A stretch of 64,000 bases of DNA from assembly GCA_016647705.1 (NCBI GenBank), contig CM028326.1, positions 25,435,901-25,499,900 of the forward strand, written 5' to 3'. The notes beneath the pieces were generated by a model that worked only from the letters and a program-made list of their open reading frames with translations, was not told the DNA's origin and ran no database searches. This document shows, one piece after another, positions 58,401 through 64,000 of this stretch; the stretch's first letter is position 1; each line of letters starts with the position of its first letter. Both the position numbers and the translations under genes were made by a program. The DNA comes from Eucommia ulmoides. Its lineage: Eukaryota; Streptophyta; Magnoliopsida; Garryales; Eucommiaceae.

Positions 58401-60812
58401 GAAGGAGGGCTCGTCGGTCGTCGCGAAAGGTCTGTCGTCGTGACGAGAAGAAGGAGATGAGCGCTCAGGTCAATCGTGATGGAGAAATTATGAAATCGTC
58501 TCTTGGATGGAATTGGCAAATGACACCCCTCTCAAAAGTATTTCCAAATTCCTCCTTTCACCCATAAAAAGATTTCACAAATCCCTCCCTCTTAAATCCA
58601 AACAAGGGATTTGCCAAATGAGGATTTCAAAATCCTCTCTCCAAATGAAATTCCTCCTACAAATCCTCTACCCAAACACAAACTTGAGGAAAAGTAGTTT
58701 ATTGTTCAATTTAACTTTTTTTATTATAAAAAGTTATAAAAAAAGTGTTAAAGAGCCTTAATCATCTGAATCTATTGCTTAACATCTTTTACTCTGTGTA
58801 GGTACCTCATACAACTTTCCTTCTGGCACATGTTTGCTTCTTATTTTACCATGTTACGTCAAATATAACACTTCGTAGACTAAATCATCTTGTGTCTGCC
58901 TTGCCCGGGAAAATGCAATTCACTATTAAGGCGGCCTGGATTCTGGCTCTTTCTTATTTCATCGCATACCTGGAGACATTAGCTATTGCAAATGTAAGTG
59001 GTAAAAGATGGTCTATTTCTTGAGTAAACATGTAGTTTGATGATTGATGTTACCATAATTTTAAGCTGAATAATGGAGTTAGTACCAAGAGGTGTTAGTC
59101 TGGTTGGCAAGAGGAGGTACCTATTTCCTTATGAACCAGGGTTTGACTTTCCTGGGAGCACTCCAAGAATTAAATCTTGAATTTAATCCTGAATGCATCA
59201 GGCCGATGTGGGGAGTGCACCCTTAAGATCGCCCGGTGAGGTGATTAGTCGAGGTATGCGTAAGCTGGCCCGGATACTCACCTTATGGTAAAAAAAAATG
59301 GAGTTAGCATTTGGCAAAAGAATGCTTATAACGGTGTTTTTTTTTTCTTCCTTCTGAACCTATGCAGTTCCCCTATTATGAATTTGTGGACCGAGGTTCC
59401 ATGTACAAAGTTGGGTCGTTGTTCTATGCAATTTATTTCATCATAAGCTTCCCGATGTTTCTCAGGTAAGAAAGTGGCCTTATGTTTTCTGTTTTTGACA
59501 AGCAAATGCCTTGTCTTGTCAAACATGGCAGTTCTTTATTCCTGAATGGGATTATTTATTTCCCGTTTGCTTGTCTAAATTGTCTCTTTTTTTTTAATAG
59601 TAATCTTATCTTCGATGAGTTGATTTGTTTCTTTCTCCATTAATAAATGATGGTAAGCGTTTGGTAAGGGCAGAGGCAAGAGAGGACCAAAATTAAAAGC
59701 AATTACTTTAATTTAGGTACTTTTTGAAATCAGAAGATTATTTTACCAAAAACGTATGTAAAACCGAAAAATCAAAAGCGTGTTTGATATTGTAGATATA
59801 ATATCGTAGTATTATCCCGCTAAATGATCTCTTAATTCCAAAAATGTTCATAAATGAAAAAAAGGGACAGAGATGTTCTAGTCCATCAATCTTCATCTAT
59901 CTTATATAGTATAAAAATTTCAAAAATAGCAAACACCTATTTTTCACTTTTCGAAAAATAATGTTTTTACTTTATTATTTTTAAAGGTACTTTTTTCAAG
60001 TGCAAAACAAATACTACTTTTCAAATTAAATACATTTTTTGCTTAAAAAAAATACTTAAAAAAAATGTTATGAAACAGTGCCTAAGTTAAATTTTTAGGT
60101 ATATCTTACTCCGATTATAGTTGGAAAAGGCATTTAAACTGGCTCATTTGAGTATTTTAAAAATTTCCTAAAGACCACCTATAACATAGCCTAATTCTTG
60201 AATTGGAGAACAACCAAACAGACCCTAAGAACTGTGTTTTCCTATGTTTTAGAGTAGAGCATAACATGTCCTGATTCAGGTGAGGCCTGGCCAATAAATG
60301 AGTTTAGTGGAATTTTACTATAAACCGAAAGTCGAGATTGATAGCCAATATAGGTTATGTAATTATGAAATATAGTACGAGACGCTGTCTTGCCGAATTG
60401 TTTGACTTGGGAACACCTTAAATAGAGTTTGATTGCTTGGAATTGGAGCCTTGAAATTGGAATTGAAAATGAATACGCTTGTAAAAAGCTATAAATTTTA
60501 CACATTTTTGTTCCGAATTCCAACTCCATGGATTCAATTCCGTTTGGAGCTGCAACTTTTTAGACTTTCTTTGTTCTTATGGTTAAGTCGATTCTCAGTG
60601 AATATTCACTTTTAATTTTCAGGGTTGATGAAAAATCGAGTGATGCATGGGACTTACCCAGAGTAGCGATTGATGCGCTGGGGGCTGCAATGCTTGTCAC
60701 CATATTACTCGACTGGTGGCGCATTTTTTTGGGTCCCATTGTTCCTCACCTTGACAAACAACAATGCCTTGAACCAGGCTTGCCTTGGTTTTCTGGGCAC
60801 TCCAGAGATTAA
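49415..60812 (+). CDS. CPI1: Cycloeucalenol cycloisomerase
   Basis: This ER-membrane enzyme opens the cyclopropane ring of cycloeucalenol to give obtusifoliol, a plant-specific sterol step. Coding exons: 49415-49421, 49531-49673, 50330-50413, 51371-51412, 51891-52001, 58802-58993, 59368-59465, 60623-60812; total 867 nt in frame, 288 aa, against about 280 in Arabidopsis. Conserved blocks include WLASNPSKRWGELFFLLYTP, ELEYLLLGLVSAVPSFLIP, GNYFWTHYFFTVLGASYTFP, LALSYFIAYLETLAIANFPY and DALGAAMLVTILLDWW, ending GLPWFSGHSRD. Five to six hydrophobic segments are visible. The start codon exon contributes only 7 nt (MGG) before a GTGAGT donor; frame and family length support it. Intron 4 uses a GC donor (AAG|GCAAGT). 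Intron 5 is 6.8 kb because of nested elements. No stop or frameshift is seen. Confidence 0.95.
50597..51250. mobile_element. Tourist-like MITE interrupted by a TRIM
   Basis: The left end GGGCCCGTTTGGTTGTCC and right end ACAACCAGATAGGCCC form imperfect TIRs in CPI1 intron 3. The left arm matches the family of 14259-14520. About half its length is the inserted TRIM at 50811-51158. Confidence 0.6.
50811..51158 (+). mobile_element. TRIM (terminal-repeat retrotransposon in miniature)
   Basis: Two LTRs of about 115 bp (50811-50925 and 51046-51158) start TGTTGA and share TTGTGTTA...TGATCCT, AGGGCAAT and GTCTTTTGAGAGTGA. Directly after the first is TGGTATCAGAGTCAG, the initiator-Met tRNA primer site common to Copia elements and TRIMs, and GATGGGGCA precedes the second. 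The interior is only about 120 bp and codes for nothing. In CPI1 intron 3, sense orientation. Confidence 0.85.
51498..51619. mobile_element. Short palindromic Tourist-like MITE
   Basis: A 122-bp near-palindrome (GGAATTGGAATTAGAAATGA against TCATTTCTAATTCCAATTCC) is flanked by TTA on both sides (51495-51497, 51620-51622). In CPI1 intron 4. A relative lies at about 60425-60558. Confidence 0.75.
52220..52701. repeat. Left half of an older MITE-like repeat cut by the LTR element
   Basis: AAACCAAAACCAAT and CGGTTT words run up to the LTR insertion at 52702 and resume right after it at 57439 (GGTTCGGTTTGGTTCGC ... CCATCCCTAA). The right end resembles hAT MITE ends (TAGGGATGG on minus). The left terminus is not clear. 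Confidence 0.4.
52702..53410 (+). repeat. 5' LTR of the intronic element
   Basis: 709-bp partner of 56715-57438. It contains CGCCTATAAATAGGAGTC, a likely TATA box, and is followed by the primer-site region. Confidence 0.88.
53877..54395 (-). CDS. Antisense coiled-coil ORF in the intronic LTR element
   Basis: A 172-codon open frame. Its first 110 residues are highly charged with heptad-like spacing (YKKEVDRVTGEMSHLRKE, then EKARDEARANAVALYKQSEE), predicted coiled coil; the tail is Glu/Ala/Ser/Pro-rich. In plant proteins with the PF04195 domain a C-terminal coiled coil of this kind is usual, so this is probably a downstream exon of the same antisense unit. It lies opposite to the LTR direction. 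Expression is unknown; treat as part of an old element. Confidence 0.55.
   Translation of the reverse strand: MLEDYKKEVDRVTGEMSHLRKENERTRAEEATEKKAAEARRAEHVTRTKLKELQRDQAGELEKARDEARANAVALYKQSEEFIGLRDRITVSVIGLDFKRAINSLRQQFPKVDHTKLTLELTSEDIAKAQAKQDVAPGATLAIPETEPSRPSGTREEETAEEAAAEQSTSPA
54581..55078 (-). CDS. Antisense linker-like ORF in the intronic LTR element
   Basis: A 165-codon frame rich in Pro, Lys, Glu and Ser (basic stretch VRKDKGKKKVGTFDAPSGRH). It has no named domain. Its place between the PF04195-like frame and the coiled-coil frame, and its low complexity, suit a disordered linker exon of the same unit. Confidence 0.4.
   Translation of the reverse strand: MFACSSVMDLAAIAHMAKRDVDSRQAAQSTPAKPRTEETVPASQVRPAPMLRRVETPVAAMAEQKEVTEEDPALVRKDKGKKKVGTFDAPSGRHKKSRPATSAQEKGQSHGGGEEPGELIIWTGLRSDQPATQNASVLTQFTMRMVPPADRRRFADSQMPSFAPT
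55450..56028 (-). CDS. Antisense ORF with 'putative gypsy type transposon' domain (PF04195-like)
   Basis: A 192-codon frame. After a Ser/Thr-rich lead it reads AIPSSMVVRAAGPDDRACDP, then GFIPVYDQQLQVGLRFPIHL, WVREVCWDLGLCPSQLSPNS, and ISDGKGWFYLSARRKFLKGY. This succession (VVR..G..DR...PP.G....Y...L..GLRFP......E......P.QL.PN, then KGWFYFS) is the hallmark of the plant family annotated as putative gypsy type transposon / Transposase_28. Its function is not known. It lies antisense within an LTR element lacking gag and pol. Related protein frames continue on the minus strand to about 53877. Confidence 0.7.
   Translation of the reverse strand: MGCEAGSTGSSAAAKLSTSKRPPQASTTSRRSSCTVPWGTPVWGLESELSEKAVRKLYNNYAIPSSMVVRAAGPDDRACDPPEGFIPVYDQQLQVGLRFPIHLWVREVCWDLGLCPSQLSPNSIRMIVSFHIICLAEGITPSLNLFHTLFLAKAISDGKGWFYLSARRKFLKGYPDSIKDWKPGFFFLGCTG
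56715..57438 (+). repeat. 3' LTR of the intronic element
   Basis: 724-bp partner of 52702-53410, preceded by the GGGGGGCAAC purine tract and followed by the GGTTC target duplication. Confidence 0.88.
57577..58683. mobile_element. TIR element carrying a PPR gene fragment
   Basis: Left end GGTTGCGTTTGGGTAAGGGA; right end CCTCTACCCAAACACAAAC. TTA precedes the left end (57574-57576), TTG follows the right end. Its left arm matches the right arm of the element at 45457-46374. The inside holds a PPR-like segment (57745-57960) and a block of CGAACGATTGCGAA-type words with a roughly 60-bp partial duplication (58030-58170). It lies in CPI1 intron 5 beside the LTR element. Confidence 0.65.
57745..57975 (-). 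pseudogene. PPR gene fragment inside the TIR element
   Basis: The minus-strand frame reads LILKLGLISDDSMIFCLITV, then YGKCNSINESKRMFGEIEKS and IYCFNSMMVAFSHEG. The YGKCNSINESKRMF...NSMMVAFSHEG pattern is two successive PPR motifs. It is short and lies wholly between the TIRs at 57577 and 58683, which suggests capture by the element. It is not the same PPR sequence as the fragment at 188-412. Confidence 0.65.
59083..59296 (+). mobile_element. tRNA-derived SINE in CPI1 intron 6
   Basis: An 11-bp duplication AATGGAGTTAG flanks it (59072-59082 and 59297-59307). The head has TTAGTCTGGTTGGCAAGAGG (A-box-like) and AACCAGGGTTTGACTTTCC (B-box-like) about 40 bases on; the tail is an A-run. About 214 bp, sense to CPI1, ending some 60 bases before exon 7. 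Confidence 0.85.
60425..60558. mobile_element. Short palindromic MITE, relative of 51498-51619
   Basis: GCTTGGAATTGGAGCCTTGA at the left and CCATGGATTCAATTCCGTTT at the right are inverted and resemble the arms at 51498-51619. It lies in CPI1 intron 7, about 65 bases before exon 8. Flank duplication not resolved. Confidence 0.5.
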
Positions 60813-60819
60813 GGTCATC

Positions 60820-61125
60820 TAAGTACCCATTTGGCGAACTGTAAAATTCAATTGTTCTGGGACCTTTAAATTGCGGTCTGAAAACCCAAATCGTGCTTTG
60901 GGGTCTCTGAACTGTAAGCCAAACAGGGACCACTAACGTATAATGGTTGATCCCCGTTTGCCAAATTGTCTGGAAATCTCAAACTGCAGTCTGAAAATTC
61001 AACATCAATCGTTTTGGGACCTCTAAACTGCGGTCTGAATATTCAGAATCAATTGTTTTGAGAATTTTTATTTTATTTATTTATTTTTTTAAGCCAAACG
61101 AGGTTCATTGATGTATCATGCATGT
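60820..61125. repeat. Repeat with duplicated module directly after the CPI1 stop codon
   Basis: TCAATTGTTCTGGGACCTTT...GCGGTCTGAA (from about 60848) recurs as TCAATCGTTTTGGGACCTCT...GCGGTCTGAA (from about 61008). Outer words CCATTTGGCGAACTG and AGCCAAACGAGG suggest a MITE. It probably forms part of the CPI1 3' untranslated region. Confidence 0.4.
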
Positions 61126-61884
61126 GGTTTTTAGTTTGAGAATTATCTTAGTTGCAATTTTCGAGTCTGGACTGATATTTCAGGTTAACTTGATTTTCTT
61201 TTCTCATTCGTTTGATGGGTAATTTTGTGATGGACTTGTAGCTTTTTTCCAAACCGGTGTATAGGTATAACCCGTGCCTAAAGACACTATTATAAATTCA
61301 AAATGTAAGTGAAAAATGAGAAACCAAAAAAACGAACTGAACAACGTAAGAATAATCGTCTAGTTTGATTTTTATCCCTTAAAAAAATCCAATATACAAT
61401 TTTATCTCTAATTTAATGTTCACAATCAATTATAAATCAATTAAAATAAAAATATCAACTGCATACGAGGGAACTGTGACCGAGTGAGCAAAAGTTTACT
61501 TTGATTTTAGATTTCGAATCGAACATTGTAAGTTAAAATGGTATTCTCTTCAGTCTTTGTTTCATCAGTTAGAGTCCTTGGCATCGACAAATGTTTTTGA
61601 AAACATTTAGGAACATAAAGTAATTATTTTTATGAACGATAAAACATAATTTAGAACACACCTTAATTAAATTACAATTTTTAACTTAAAACATTTAAAA
61701 TGTAAACAAACATGCATAGTAAAAACTAATAAAAGTTTGCGTATTTGAATACTATTACCATGACAAGTGTTTTCCTTTTACATACCAATATAGTAAATAT
61801 CACTTTGACTCAACCAAGAGTTCTTTACATAATAATTAGTCATTAATTTTTTTTTTTATGAAAAATGATGTTTAGAAACATATT

Positions 61885-62240
61885 AACAGGCTTATAAAAC
61901 GCAGAAGGTATGTGCGTTTTTGTAAAAAATGCAGATCCCTTCCGCGTTTTTCACCAAAAAAAGAGGAGTATAAAAACGCATTTAAGCTATGCGTTTATAC
62001 GATTTCTCTACCTTTTTTTTTTTTTTTTGAAAATGCATAAAAGATTTGCGTTTCTTGTGAGAAACGCAAATCATTTATGCGTTTCTCACAATACACTGCA
62101 TGATAAGACCAAGAGTCTAAAAAAAAAAAACACAGAGAGAGAAAACATAGAGGAGAGAGAAAGAGGAGGGACCTTGTCTCTGCATGCATGCATAGACAAG
62201 GCCAAGAGTTAAAAAAACAAAAAAAAAAAAAAGACAGAGA
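61885..62240. repeat. Cluster of short hairpins
   Basis: GATTTGCGTTTCT-TGTG-AGAAACGCAAATC (62050-62080) is a perfect hairpin with 13-base arms; CGCAGAAGG/CCTTCCGCG near 61900-61945 is another. CCTTGTCT...AGACAAGG at 62172-62202 brackets GCATGCATGCAT. A GA-rich stretch and the words GACCAAGAGT / GGCCAAGAGT followed by A-runs are duplicated here. Function unknown. Confidence 0.45.
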
Positions 62241-62739
62241 GGAAAGAGAGAGAGAAGAGGGCAAGTTTGGTCCTGGAACTGAACTTGCAGCGAGAGAGAG
62301 AGAGAGGGGAGAATGTAACATTATCTAATAATCGTTGCAATCCCAAAATCGTGTGTTAATTTAACATTGTCCAATAATATTCAAATGATCTTCGATTTTC
62401 AAACCACTGTTGTGAATGTTTCGGGCGGGGGGGGGGGGGGGAATGTAAAAAATTAAAAAAACAAAGCCAAAACAAAAAGAAGGGGTAAAAAATGTAATTA
62501 GGACCCACTTCATCCATGAACATCAATGAATTTGTATTTTCTGGAACAAAAACGGAGGATAAAGAACGAATATGAAGAATGAACAAACGATGAGACATGA
62601 AATCGCCACCGTCGTTCGCAGCTGTCATTCCCTGACGTTGCCGGTGCTCGTGTAACTAAGTGGAATTTATTGGTAAATAGAAAGTGATTTTAGGTTTTAT
62701 TGGTAATTTATTAGTATTTTAGACACTTTATACATCTAA

Positions 62740-62801
62740 AATTTGACCATTTTTTTTTCTTGTTTAATAAAACTTAAGACTTCTTCTTTTTTTTTCTTTT
62801 T

Positions 62802-62833
<32 letters not shown>

Positions 62834-63080
62834 TTTGTCTTAGACTTTTTACTCTTTTTATTTTTTTATTTATTTATTTTTTTTTTATAATTTTTAATAT
62901 TTTTACTTTGAATTCAATTCAAATTAGATTTATTTGAAATATTTTTTAAAATTAAAATTAAAAATATTTTTAATTGAATTGAAGTCAATTAAAATATTTC
63001 AATTGAATTTAAATAAAAATATTTTAATTAAAATAAAAAATATTTTTAATTGAATTTAAGTAAAAATATTTTATATTTTG
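62740..63080. other. Poly-T and AT-rich low-complexity tract
   Basis: Long T-runs (62785-62838 with few interruptions) are followed by repeating TTTTAATTGAATT words. No gene. Confidence 0.6.
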
Positions 63081-63188
63081 AATGACTTCTGCAGTGGAAG
63101 CGTCAAGTGTGCAAAATGTCAAAACTTCCGGAGTGCAAAAGTGAAATAATTTTAATGGTTCAAATTTCTAACAAACAATATACCAATA

Positions 63189-63741
63189 CTAAAACCCACT
63201 GTCCCAATGTCAGGCACGTTGTCCAAGGTGCCTCCCCACTCTAGATGAAGAAGTGACTAATTAAGTGATCCTAATTTATAATTTATAAATAAGATATTAA
63301 AAAAATAAATACAACAACAAAAAAAAAATAAAAAAAATAGAGAATTTCAAATTTGAAAAAGAAACAAATAACTAATTAGAAACCACTTAAAATTTATTAT
63401 ATTAAATATTTAATTAATTAATTGTTAGTGAGCATTATTTATAATTATTTGTCTTGTATAACTGTAAAATGAATTAAATTGAGGAGTCTTTACTAAATTT
63501 TTTATTTAAATTTTGAGTTAAGTTTAGTGATCCAAATTGTATTATCAAATAATTTTAATTAATTAATTAAATGTTTAATATAATAAATTTTAAGTGGTTT
63601 TTCATATGTTATTTGTTTCTTTTTCAAATCTGAATTTCTTTAATTATTGTTTATTTTTTTTCCTGTTGTATTTAATTTGTCACTTCTTCATCTAGGGAGC
63701 CACCTCGGACAACGTGCCTGACATTGAGACAGTAATTTTAG
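63189..63741. mobile_element. Foldback MITE
   Basis: The ends CTAAAA and TTTTAG, then AATGTCAGGCACGTTGTCC against GGACAACGTGCCTGACATT, and CTAGATGAAGAAGTGAC against its inverse, make an inverted repeat. Pairing continues inward through AAATAACTAATTAGAAACCACTTAAAATT and its inverse near 63580-63625. No clear target duplication. Confidence 0.7.
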
Positions 63742-63759
63742 GTAGTGACTGACAAAACA

Positions 63760-64000
63760 GGTATTTACACGATGACACGATATGAGACCATACAAAATTA
63801 TCATGTCTAGGTTTTGCTTATCAGGTATCGGGTTGTTATCGTGTCAGACCCGATAACCCGATAAGAAATATTGCAGGTTATTAGGTTGATCTGATAACTC
63901 AATAGGTTACACGATAAGACACGATAAGAATTTCGTGTATTCAGGTTATATGATAACTTGAGATCTAATAGGTTACCCGTTAATTTAATAAATTATTTTT
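63760..64000. mobile_element. Partial MITE at the window edge
   Basis: Repeated CGGGTTGTTATCG, ACCCGATAACCCGATAAG and CACGATAAGACACGATAAG words are typical of a common plant hAT-like MITE family. It runs past the right edge of the window. Confidence 0.35.

Noticed and set aside
1-64000. CRISPR array or prokaryotic operon signals
   Set aside because: No regular repeat-spacer pattern; the sequence is clearly plant nuclear DNA with spliced genes.

Overview
The window is nuclear DNA of a flowering plant, most likely a eudicot. It is AT-rich and gene-poor. Three intron-rich host genes can be rebuilt exon by exon, with GT-AG (once GC-AG) junctions that keep frame throughout. The rest is mostly transposable-element debris of plant type: LTR elements, a TRIM, SINEs, LINE remnants, Tourist-like and hAT-like MITEs, and foldback elements.

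Host genes. (1) 11174-19535, minus strand: chloroplast-type argininosuccinate synthase, 9 coding exons, 473 aa, the step before argininosuccinate lyase in arginine synthesis. (2) 33752-47675, minus: a WD40-repeat protein of the ROOT INITIATION DEFECTIVE 3-like family, 8 coding exons, 483 aa, spread over 14 kb because introns 2 and 6 are full of elements. (3) 49415-60812, plus: cycloeucalenol cycloisomerase (CPI1), 8 coding exons, 288 aa, a membrane enzyme of plant sterol synthesis. Genes 2 and 3 are head to head across about 1.7 kb. Two PPR gene fragments and a LINE RNase H fragment are gene relics.

Layout. 1-1236: PPR fragment and repeat debris. 1242-10103: gag-only LTR element with a 5-bp target duplication. 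10109-11173: AT-rich spacer. 11174-19535: argininosuccinate synthase with MITEs, a SINE and a LINE 3' end in introns. 20060-25018: second LTR element, without recognisable gag or pol, about 0.5 kb upstream of the synthase start and on the same strand; a hAT-like element is nested in it. 25826-27241: solo LTR. 27247-31500: degenerate LTR-like DNA split by another putative solo LTR. 31500-33750: no gene seen. 33752-47675: WD40 gene. 47676-49414: shared upstream region. 49415-60812: CPI1, whose intron 5 holds a 4.7-kb LTR element carrying antisense reading frames with a plant 'putative gypsy type transposon' (PF04195-like) domain. 60813-64000: repeats, hairpins and a foldback element.

The three host genes act in unrelated processes (arginine, sterols, a WD40 regulatory or ribosome-linked factor); nothing suggests a joint pathway. 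The most interesting items are the antisense ORF set in the intronic LTR element, a TIR element that seems to have picked up a PPR gene piece, its sister carrying a GAAATC hexamer array, a near-perfect long hairpin element inside the WD40 gene, and four copies of a Tourist-like MITE with CCG-rich cores.
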